Below, in pieces: positions 56,701 to 64,000 of a DNA stretch of 64,000 nucleotides. The stretch is taken from assembly GCF_905404315.1 (NCBI RefSeq), contig NC_066290.1, forward strand, positions 6,633,453 to 6,697,452. Reading direction: 5' to 3'. Position 1 is the stretch's first letter; each line of letters begins with the position of its first letter. The notes under the pieces are model-generated. The model was not told where the DNA came from, ran no database searches, and was given only the letters and a program-made list of their open reading frames with translations. The stretch comes from Leptidea sinapis. Taxonomy: Eukaryota > Arthropoda > Insecta > Lepidoptera > Pieridae. The translations under genes were made by a program, and so were the position numbers.

Positions 56701-59700
56701 AAGGCAACGCCCGAAACTTTACGAATATCCAAAGCAACGTTTGTTTACTGCTCGAGAAAGTGATATTTTGTGAGTGAGTTCCATGCAAATTATTAAGGGT
56801 ATGTTCCGATATGCACTGCGAGCACTGCACAGTGCTATCACTGTAGAAAAATTAGTTCCGTCATGGACTGCCAATATACTGCCGCAGTACCCTAGGGAAA
56901 TATGATTGACGTATATAGCCTATGACGTCATAAATCGCCGCCAAATTCTACTGTGAGCACTGGTGTTTTCGAGGTAAGGTACTCGCAGAACTTGGTTCAC
57001 GTGATCAGTCAAAACCACTCGAGTGCCTAAAATATTAATTAAAATATTTTTAAGTTGACAGTACTCCAACAAAAGTTTTTTTAATGAACTAGAAAACTTT
57101 AATACACTCATTTGAATGCTGCGTCAAAATATGCGGCTGACAGTATACGGCATTCCGTTTTAAATAGTAACCAGTATAACTGGCTATAAAGGAACGGCTT
57201 CACAGTATACCAAATTGACGTCACACTGTACAATGGTCGCAGTGCATACCGGAACATACCTATAGTCTACATTCATAAGAGTTAACTTTGAACAACAATA
57301 AATATGCTTTTCGCCAGTTTCATTTGTAGTTTGTAGCCACATTTAAATTTTCAAATGTGTGAGTTTTCTTGACATTGGTTACCATATTAAGGAGATTAAG
57401 GGCACTTCCACTTGTTTGAACTATTCCATGATAAAGCAATATGTTATTGAGGTGTTTAAACAAAGACGAATTTATTATAATTTCCACGCGTTGAGAATGG
57501 GAGAGCCCTGCCATACCACTAAGGTCGGGTCCACATATAATAACGACACCGAAGGAAAAGGAGTATTGTAGCTAGGAGAATGATAGAGACAGAATAGGCT
57601 TTCGTTCGCTGTGGTTCATTATATAGACCACAAGTATATAGTAGACAAGGCCTAAGATTAGTCTACCTCACTCTTCAAATATCATCAATAAAAAAATACC
57701 GCTTTCAAACCGCCTGCTGACGTCACGCATTTAATATGGCAAGGTTCCATCCCTGTACCAACCCGCGGGTCATTTCATAAAAAACCACTGACTTGAAATA
57801 ATAAACCCCGTGCTGTGGTGTGGATACTCTTTGCCATGGCCTCGGAACACTCTCAAGGGGATGGGTCCAGTGTGTTGTTTGAGTGTTGTGATCCATATAA
57901 TAACGTCTTCCTCTCAACGTGCGGTCAGCTGACCATCCCGGTGGAAGAGGCAAATCACATTCTTCTGAACCTAAAATTAATTAATATTTACAATCATGCA
58001 AATAGTTATTTTTGCCAAACATGTTTACCCAACAGGAGTACCTACAACTAAGCTAGCTGTCACTTCCTCAATCTCCAATCCATTAACTGTAAAGTAGATC
58101 CTAGCCTATCCTAGGACATTTACAACTTAATAGTTAAATAAACTATATATGTGTTACTGGACTGTTAGCTTAGCGAAGCAAAAGTTAAATAATACATTTT
58201 ACTAATATTTTATAAACTAATAAAATTTTGTTTTTCAAATTTTATTTGTGTAGTAATAATACCCTATATAATCCCGAGGCAAACGGACGTGTGTTTTGTT
58301 AATTTCGATACAATTATTTAGAAAAGATTAACGTAAGCATTAGTGAACCGTCAAATATAAACTTACGTCTACCGTCGCAAGTAATTACTGTGTGCATCGG
58401 TCATTCGTGCCTGGTGTGTGTGGAGGACGACCACATAAACTATTGGCTGAATCCAATTTAGTTTTTTTTTTCTCTCTTTAACATGTCTAAACCACTGTCG
58501 CCGGAGAAATCTAATTCTGTGCCCAGGTTGGGCACTCAATGAAATCAATCATCAATGTCACAAAATGAACCAAATTTTGAGACTCACATAACTGCCAGGA
58601 AGGCAAAAAAAAGAAACTAGAAACTGCTGGTACAGATGAATTTAAAGAAGAGATGAGGGAGTTGGTGCGCTCCATGGTAAATCAAAGTGAACATCAAATG
58701 AGTAAGCTGTTCCCGATTCTAAATGAGATTCAGGCAGCAAATTCGAAAATAGAGGCATCCGTATTCTCTCTAAGTGAAAAAAATGACGAGTTCATGAAGA
58801 AAATTCAGCATCTAGAACTTGAAATAAAGAAAAAAGACGAGCGAATTGCTATTCTAGAAGAGAAACTTGAAGAAACAACAAGAGTAGTGAAAAAGAAAGG
58901 TATAGAAATCAAAAATGTATCCAATATTGGGCCCAGGGAAACCAAAGAAGGATTGGTGTTAATGTTGTCCCAATTGGCTACTAATATCAACATGACAATA
59001 AATAGATCAGACATTACTGACATTTATAAAGTTAATGGAAAATCAGACAAGAAAACAATCATTGTAGAATTTGTATCTGAACTAACTAAGGAAGAAGTCT
59101 TAAAAAATTGTAAGTTATTTAACAATAAAAACAGAAATGACAAACTTAGTAACAAACGCCTTGGCTCAAAAAAGCAACCCGACGAACCTATATTTATAAC
59201 AGAACACTTAACTGCAAAGGCTTCACGTTTGTATTTTTTGGCAAGGGACCTCAAAAAATCTAAAGGATATAAGTATTGTTGGAGATCGTTTGGTCGTGTC
59301 TACTTGAAAAGAGAAGACAACTCAAAAACTATTTGGATAAAGGCCGAAGCTCAATTACAGCCACTGTGGAATGAATGACTATTTCTGGATTTTCGTAACT
59401 ATACTTATAATCTTTTAATGTATTTGTATCACTACTGTTATATTTATTATATTTTAATTATATTTATTCATCTAGTACTTTACAGCATATAAAAGTCTAA
59501 TACTTTATATAAGAATACCTAAATTAAATTAATAAAATACTATACTTAATTAAGCCAGTAACTAAAATAAACCAAAGTATAAATCACTACAGAAATAATA
59601 GTATCATGCATAATATACAATTTAAGATTTACACCTATTGTAACAAAAACACCTTTAATGGATAATCATACAATAACTCTGTTGGAAGATTTAGATAGCC

Positions 59701-62700
59701 TGACAAATAACATCACAGCTCAACAATATTCTATTGAGTCTTTTAATAAAAACACTCCTAGGGAAGATTTATTCCTCTCCGTCGTAACCCAAAATATAAG
59801 AAGCGTTTATAACACATCGAACTTAGATGACTTAGATATCAATATAAGTATGCTAAAAAGTAATACTGACGTAATAGTTTTAACTGAATGCAGAATAGAT
59901 CCCGAAAAACCAGTTCCACAGAAACCCTACTATTTTACTTATAACACTGATAGAAAAGTAAATCAAAATGATGGTGTTGTGGTATTTGTAAAAAAAAACA
60001 TTAGAACATAGTGTCAAAGAAGTTGCTTTGGATGGAGCTTCCTGCCTTGAGATTTTATTTCGAAGCCCTGTATCTAGAGTGACACTAATTTGTATATACC
60101 GGCCGCCAGTAGAAAAGAAACCTGAAAATTTTATAACTTCATTAAACACCTATCTAGATTCATCCCATCTAAAATCTAATGTCATAATTACAGGAGATAT
60201 AAACATAAATATTATTGAAGGGCACAGTGAGAAATACGCTAATTCATATTTAGATACATTGGCTTGACATAGGTTACTACCTGGTCATAAATTTGATACC
60301 AGAAAAAATAGTTGTTTAGACCATATAATAATTAACCTTGATCCTTCCCAATTTAATACTTTTATAGGAGTTCTAAACACTACAATTACGGACCATAAAA
60401 TGACTGTTATTTATCTATATCGAAAAAAAATAAAAGATTCTACCACACCTAAAACGAAATCTGTTATCAATTATGAAGAAGCACTTAAGACCCTGCAAGA
60501 AAAATATAATCCAGATATATTAAAAATAAAAGACCCTAATACATTAACACAAAAATTACACAAATACATACAATATGCACTTAACAAAAATACTAAATTG
60601 GTAAGAATTTCAAGTAACAAAAAAATAATAAAACCTTGGATAACACCAGGCATTTTAAAATGCATTAGAACCAGAAATAAATTACAGCAACAGCTAAGAA
60701 GTGATGAATCTAATGAAATACTCAGAATAACTTACCGACGATATCGAAACTTTTGCAATAATTTAGTGAAGCAACTAAGACGTAAATACGAAAGCGAAAT
60801 ACTTAATAAATCTAAATCTAACAATAAGTCACTTTTAAAACCTACACCCACTGAATCAGCTTGCTTTCTAAACAATTATTTCGTTAACGTTGGAAAATCT
60901 TTAGCTATTGGAATCTCAACACCTCTTCATATTGTACAGCAATATTTTCATCGACTTCCATCACAAGCAAATACAATTGGAATACTAGAACCCGAGCCAT
61001 CAGAAGTAGCAACAATTATATCATACTTAAAATCAGAGACTGCCTCGGGCTATGACAATATCCCAACCAAGTTTATTAAAGTGGCGAAAAAAGAACTTAC
61101 TCCTATAATCACATGACTTTGTTCACTATCACTCGCTCAAGGTATTTTTCCACAAGAACTCAAATGCTCCATTATACATCCTGTACATAAGGGTGGGTCT
61201 AAAGAGGATGTTAATAACTATCGACGTATTTCCGTCTTAACAGTTATCTCTAAAATATTAGAAAAGATTATAAATACTAGAATAATCAAGTACTTAAATA
61301 CGTATGGTTTGTTATCTAAATCCCAGTATGGCTTTCGTGAGGGAGTCAGCACTAAGGATATTCAAGATCTTACTCAAGAGGTAACAAAAAATGTGGATGG
61401 AAATAAAAAAACTCTATGTATTTTTCTTGACCTAAAAAAGGCCTTTGACACCGTTTCTATTCCTATACTTTTGCGTAAAATAGAAAAAATTGGTATAAGA
61501 GGTAACTTTTTAAATTTACTGACTGATTACCTTCATAATCGAGCAACTTAAAAACGTGTAAAACTTTTTAAAAATAAATTTTTAGTTCTGTTAAATATTC
61601 TACATCATACGGAATTCCTCAGGGTAGTGTCTCGGACCTACGCTATTTTTAATGTATATTAACGACCTAACAAATTTAAAAATACAAAATGGACAAGTTT
61701 TCTCTTATGCCGACGACACTGCCCTGCTCTTTCATGGAGGCAGTTGGGAGGAGGTCTTTTCTTTGTCAGAGAAAGGACTACTCTTAGTACAAAACTGGCT
61801 TAAAATTAACATTCTTACTTTAAATTTAACGAAAACAAATTATATTACATTTTCAATAAAAGATTCTACTCAACCTAATAAAAATTTTACCTTATCTGCT
61901 CATACATGTGACATGGCTGATATAGAAAACTGTCTGTGCACTAAACTTGAAAGAGTAAACACCACCAAATACCTCGGAGTAATTATAGACAAAAATTTAT
62001 CATGGTATCCTCAGTTAAATGTAGTTGCCAACAGAGCTAGAAAATTGATCTGGATATTCAAACACCTACGTAACGTCTGTGATATCAAACTTATTAAGTA
62101 TATATATACATCTCTGATGCAATCTATACTTCTATATTGTATAAGAATCTGGGGGGGTACTTTTAAAACTCAATTTTTAAGCATAGAACGAGCACAGAGA
62201 GCAATAATTAAATATATGCTAAGCAAAAATCGTCTGTATGATACCACAAAATTATATGAAGATGCGGACCTTTTATCCGTAAGAAAATTATATATATTGC
62301 AATGCATACTAAAAATACACAAAAGTAAATCTATAGATCCTTTGATTTTAAATAAACGTAAAAAAATACAGTAGTTAAATTTAAATTTACTAAAATTAAA
62401 TTTGCGTCTAAACAATTTAATGCATAGGCTACGAAATTATACAATACCGCAAATAAAATCTTAAATATATACACAAAGACATATAGGGAATGTAAAACTA
62501 GCGTTACTAAATGGCTGAAAACTCTTAATTATTTAGAAACTGAAAACTTGCTAAATTAATTATAATATGAGTAAAATAGTGTAAATTTGTGTTCTAAAAA
62601 AAAAAAACTATATGATATTAATTTTGTTGTAATTATAGTATATTATACGAATAGATAATTAAATTTCGCTTGCTGTAATTTGCTTGTTATCTAAATATCG

Positions 62701-63542
62701 TACTTTAAACATTTTACTATTATATAAATATTCGTAAAACTACAAATTACCTTAGTTCATAGTTACAGTGGTCGCACATTCTTGAGACGATGACAAGTGT
62801 TTTTTTGTAGGTATATTATTTACAAGTTTAGTGTGAGCCGCGCAAATATTAATCTACCTTCAATATTGAAACAATTTTTAGTTTGTTTATTTTATGCCTA
62901 AGATGGGTTTATTTGAGTATAATTTATGTTTTTGTTAAATGTGTAAGCATTCTTATCCGTTGGAAAGAGCGGTCTTCCCTAACACATGTTCTGCGAACTT
63001 AAAAGGGAAGTCCTTCAAATACTATTTACTAAAATGCTAAATAAATAAATTTATGATTTTTTTGATTTGATTAATCCTAGAAGTGAGGGTTATCACTTAA
63101 AAAACATAACATATTGTAAAGATTTACAAGAGCGACATCTCAAGTCGATTTCCTAATATGCAAATATTGGGGTTGAGCAGGTTATCAACTGTAAAGTAGA
63201 TCCGGTAGATGAAGCCAAAACCTGAGAGTTGAACAAAGCAAACAATATTTTATAACGATACGTTACTCGAACGGTTGGCTCAGTTGGTTAGAGCACCGGC
63301 ACGTAACGCCGGAGGTCGTGAGTTCGAGTGCCGCATCGGTCATAAAATTTTGTCTTTCAAATTTTATTTATGTATTAATCCTAGAAGTGAGGGTTATCAC
63401 TTTAAAATGTAACATATTCTTAATATATTATACTCACCTTGACTCGATGAAATCATATTCCCTCCGTGATTCTTGTATGGAAGAGCAGGAGTGTTCGCAT
63501 AGTTATTGTAAATTTGTGGTGATTGACTCGTTGCAGTGTAGG
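50714..63542 (-). CDS. sav: Salvador, WW/SARAH scaffold of the Hippo pathway (last five exons)
   Basis: Salvador binds Hippo through its SARAH helix and promotes phosphorylation of Warts, so limiting growth. Exons (minus): 63438-63542, 57793-57964, 54068-54204, 51371-51503, 50714-50777 (TGA). Every join is GT-AG and in phase: G|AA at SSQ-EEC, AA|T at YYF-N, G|CT at SK-A, AG|A at QY-R. The first exon is S/P/N-rich. The second holds WW1 (LPLPPGWSADRTLRGRRYYM through THWTHP). WW2 spans exons 2-3 (VPRPWQRVSTPQHGVYYFN, then HQTTYAHP), with Tyr for the second Trp as in SAV1. EEIPHWLVVYSK matches the segment before SARAH. SARAH is DQELDHKLRWNMFRLSELDC through KYEQYRSALLQELERRRRAK. The 5' exons lie at or beyond the window edge. 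Introns hold mariner, CR1-like and Jockey-type copies. Confidence 0.93.
51620..51862 (-). other. Unexplained open frame in a salvador intron
   Basis: 81 codons without a start codon at its head: QVASSKNYQCHPHYTSLRIL, then EIIMHIYAVKPQTIATLKP and HNPDIRIQYLQWSHHSQN, stop at 51620. Its composition is protein-like (W, C, H, P spread evenly) and unlike the surrounding AT-rich DNA. A TTTACAAG before it could be an acceptor. I cannot name it. It may be an unknown transposon or retrocopy fragment. Confidence 0.35.
52420..53230 (+). pseudogene. mariner transposase, broken
   Basis: Plus-strand pieces in order: VVEDSITVVQRIMETDERVT, then the first-Asp region (VTKARFTIMIPKDSLQWVF for TGDESWIY.YDP..QSAQWVF) and VNEGDRGRSVEKKMMARPS. 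TVSGWYTTNCLPLVLDNVR follows, then KEKLRGKKVIG and KATPKNEWAKCFFSVI at the end. Frames shift repeatedly. It is a different mariner type from that at 39.4 kb. It lies in a salvador intron. Confidence 0.78.
53580..53910 (+). mobile_element. 3' end of the CR1-like family A
   Basis: Matches 55975-56290: the coding end (CTGCCGCAGAATTCCACCTT, RFSRNFVPLSTTLGMSFLK-like) and the 3' UTR with GGGACGATACGG, AAAGGTCGGTAACGCTC and a final AAAAAAA. It is diverged and 5'-truncated. Confidence 0.8.
54690..54790. repeat. Dispersed repeat (CACGTGTTTCGCCTCTACACG block)
   Basis: The motif CGACACGTGTTTCGCCTCTA with CGAGGCATCCTCAGGACGTG is a dispersed lepidopteran repeat as far as I know. A diverged copy (CAACATGTGTTTCGCTTCTA, AAAGCATCTTAACAGACA) lies at 5335-5390. 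Confidence 0.5.
55170..56290 (+). pseudogene. CR1-like reverse transcriptase with complete 3' end (family A)
   Basis: The best copy of the family here, 5'-truncated inside RT: LLKARGKAWQLACI in one frame, and in the next TAKAFDRVWHKALLSKLLSF, then LCKWTSSFLTGRSIQV, AYADD-type coding (CYADDSTGDAVYTGHAGLS), a deletion of about 30 codons, and VCAFTTKKTHLSYH. It continues with SIRILGLEISSDWQFRGHME, KLASKKLGVINTARQYF, RVQRRAARIV and AAEFHLRTTRHKLGYHPHHL. Several stops and frameshifts. The 3' UTR ends in AAAAAAAATATG at about 56290. It shares over 90% of bases by eye with 19850-20280. It lies in a salvador intron. Confidence 0.87.
56290..56640 (-). mobile_element. Pol C-terminal fragment of another retroelement
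   Basis: The minus strand encodes DTLAPSHVQVTSVGAGAVA, then YIFVPFGVETLGLWGPEARR and SYLGQRISLVIQPGNAASIL. The FVP..VETLG.WG ... QR.S..IQ.GNA.S.LG motif recurs at the end of RT proteins in many animals. Which clade is not clear to me. 5'-truncated. Confidence 0.6.
56797..57260. mobile_element. MITE with 23-bp terminal inverted repeats
   Basis: Ends GGTATGTTCCGATATGCACT (left, from 56798) and AGTGCATACCGGAACATACC (right) are inverted with one mismatch over 23 bases. 464 bp long and non-coding. The target duplication is unclear. It lies in the salvador intron upstream of the exon at 54.1 kb. Confidence 0.75.
57261..57700. other. Intronic salvador DNA without a recognised feature
   Basis: A 70-codon plus frame (57359-57571) and a minus frame (57320-57514) overlap and neither looks convincing. 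Confidence 0.35.
58484..59378 (+). pseudogene. ORF1 of the Jockey-group element
   Basis: The probable start at 58484 (MSKPLSPEKSNSVPRLGT) meets a TGA at 58541. A one-base shift in an A run near 58605 leads into the long frame from 58653. That frame has a coiled coil (LELEIKKKDERIAILEEKLE), then an RRM/FP25K-like part (LVLMLSQLATNINMTINRSD, DIYKVNGKSDKKTIIVEF) and a C-terminal part (RLYFLARDLKKSKGYKYCW). Such proteins bind the element RNA as trimers in L1-type LINEs. Confidence 0.75.
59658..62560 (+). pseudogene. ORF2 (endonuclease-RT) of the Jockey-group element
   Basis: Endonuclease: LFLSVVTQNIRSVYNT, VIVLTECRI, IYRPPVEKK, IITGDININIIEGH (catalytic Asp-x-Asn), CLDHIII and TDHKMTVIY. RT: TASGYDNIPTKFI, NNYRRISVLTVISKILEKII, KSQYGFREGVST, CIFLDLKKAFDTVSIPILLR, FSYADDTALLFHGG and TKYLGVIIDKNLSW. 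Stops or shifts at 60009, 60265, 61116, 61549 to 61640 and 62374 kill it. No RNase H. Confidence 0.85.
62662..63072 (+). repeat. About 410-bp interspersed repeat, copy 2
   Basis: Second copy of 16196-16605, ending in TTTTTTTGATTTGATT. It lies just past the Jockey-group element but is not its 3' UTR, as the first copy stands alone. Confidence 0.7.
63258..63375 (+). mobile_element. tRNA-derived SINE with both promoter boxes
   Basis: Head: TGGCTCAGTTGGTTAGAGC (A box), CCGGCACGTAACGCCGG (anticodon-like stem and loop) and GTGAGTTCGAGTGCC (B box). Tail: TCATAAAATTTTGTCTTTC and AAATTTTATTTATGTA. The T-stem no longer pairs well, so it is not a working tRNA. The same tail occurs alone at 58222-58254, and a head-deleted copy lies at 45416-45522. 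Direct repeats of about 45 bp (63070-63118 and 63374-63421) flank it. Confidence 0.75.
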
Positions 63543-63748
63543 CTAAAATATATTTATATTATATAAGTATAATGAATTAGACCCCATACCAAACAGTATT
63601 ATAGCTAAAAGCCACTTCATCAAATCAGTTTTCAACCAGTAATACTCCATCAAAGTCGGTAAAGTTAATATATAAAAATAATAATACATTATAAATTCAA
63701 AAGTTCTTGCTAACATCATTGGTGGAATCGATGGAAGTGTTGACTTAC

Positions 63749-63797
63749 ACCACTGTGTCTCGGGCCTTCGTTTCTCCTCGCCGGTTTTCCGATTCAT
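63749..63797 (-). CDS. sav: Possible further 5' exon of salvador
   Basis: ATG at 63797 gives MNRKTGEEKRRPETQW and then T before a good GTAAGT donor. The phase (1) fits the CC at the head of the exon at 63542. A transposon tail starts about 30 bp upstream, so if real it is either an alternative first exon or the end of an exon cut by that insertion. It could also be chance. Confidence 0.35.
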
Positions 63798-63825
63798 ATG
63801 TATGTTTACTCTTCATAAGGTCGGC

Positions 63826-63935
63826 AATAATCATGAGATTCCACTGGTGTTACAGGAGAGCACAGGCGGTGGTGATTACATACCAACAAGTGACCCATAT
63901 GTGTGCTTTGACCTTCTCTTCCATTAATCCATCTT
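63826..63935 (+). mobile_element. 3' tail of the CR1-like family A
   Basis: Matches 56185-56285 (AAGGTCGGCAATAATCATG, GATTCCACTGGTGTTACAGG, GGCGGTGGTGAT, CTTCTCTTCCAT). Non-coding. Confidence 0.7.
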
Positions 63936-63942
63936 TATCCAT

Positions 63943-63982
63943 CTTTAGCACTCTATGCATCAGTATGCATAGAGTGCTAAAG
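63943..63982. repeat. Perfect hairpin, 18-bp arms
   Basis: CTTTAGCACTCTATGCAT and its exact reverse complement around CAGT. It directly follows the CR1-like tail. Confidence 0.85.
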
Positions 63983-64000
63983 AAAATATACAGCAAAGTG

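Larger units (their letters stand above)
58265..62608 (+). mobile_element. Jockey-group retrotransposon, near full length but dead
   Basis: 5' UTR from about 58265, ORF1 58484-59378, ORF2 59658-62560, and a final A run at 62597-62608. No clear target duplication. It lies in the salvador intron between the exons at 57.9 and 63.4 kb, in the opposite direction to that gene. ORF2 is from the same group as 40442-42420 but a different family. Confidence 0.85.

Noticed and set aside
56591..56773. 60-codon frame (EPKIEMLVRQRPKLYEYPKQ) ending at a GTGAGT as a plus-strand exon
   Set aside because: Overlaps a retroelement tail at its start and no partner exon was found; could be chance.
63258..63335. 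Functional tRNA gene
   Set aside because: A and B boxes and an anticodon-like stem are present, but the T-stem does not pair and a SINE tail follows; other copies share that tail.

Overview
The window looks like nuclear DNA of an insect, most probably a moth or butterfly. It is AT-rich, its host genes carry many short exons with GT-AG introns, and the intergenic and intronic DNA is filled with transposon families typical of Lepidoptera. These are CR1/Jockey-, RTE- and I-type non-LTR elements, mariner, PIF/Harbinger, hAT, a short tRNA-derived SINE and MITEs. No species is claimed.

Five host genes can be reconstructed by joining exons whose splice phases agree. (1) Prp39 (477-6376, minus; 3' end outside the window) encodes the U1-associated splicing factor, with an acidic N-terminus and HAT repeats. 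(2) mRpL9 (15623-22443, plus; complete, 5 exons, 255 aa) encodes mitochondrial ribosomal protein bL9m; its last intron is a 4-kb pile of transposon relics. (3) An unrecognised gene on the minus strand (35277-37522; last two coding exons) encodes a long acidic, Q/N/Y-rich low-complexity protein. (4) A two-exon gene (49533-50413, plus) encodes a 119-aa protein with one predicted membrane segment. (5) salvador (50714-63542 and beyond, minus) is the Hippo-pathway scaffold; two WW domains and the SARAH domain lie on five exons spread over 12.8 kb.

The rest is mobile DNA. 6724-9599 is a whole but decayed Harbinger transposon with 27-bp terminal repeats and a TAC target duplication; its transposase and MADF/BESS genes interdigitate on opposite strands. 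9788-15274 is a full-length I-like LINE with a 13-bp target duplication, an intact ORF1 and a damaged ORF2. 18.4-26.2 kb is a nest of LINEs and DNA-transposon relics. 26.3-30.4 kb is a repeat block with two related minisatellites in inverted orientation, bounded by direct copies of a tRNA-like repeat. 30.8-34.5 kb holds a LINE ORF1, a Harbinger fragment and a hAT remnant with terminal repeats. 39.4-43.8 kb holds mariner pieces around a Jockey-type reverse transcriptase that is preceded by a 134-bp tandem repeat. 44-49.4 kb holds a SINE with perfect target duplications, a 183-bp tandem repeat and several perfect hairpins. A decayed full-length Jockey-type element (58.3-62.6 kb) sits in a salvador intron.

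One CR1-like family, probably the most active here, recurs at least seven times (19.5, 22.5, 34, 44.4, 53.6, 55.2 and 63.8 kb), mostly as 5'-truncated or internally deleted copies. I see no clear sign of a wholly new system. The most unusual structures are the interdigitated Harbinger genes, the inverted minisatellite pair and the monomer-plus-RT fusion.
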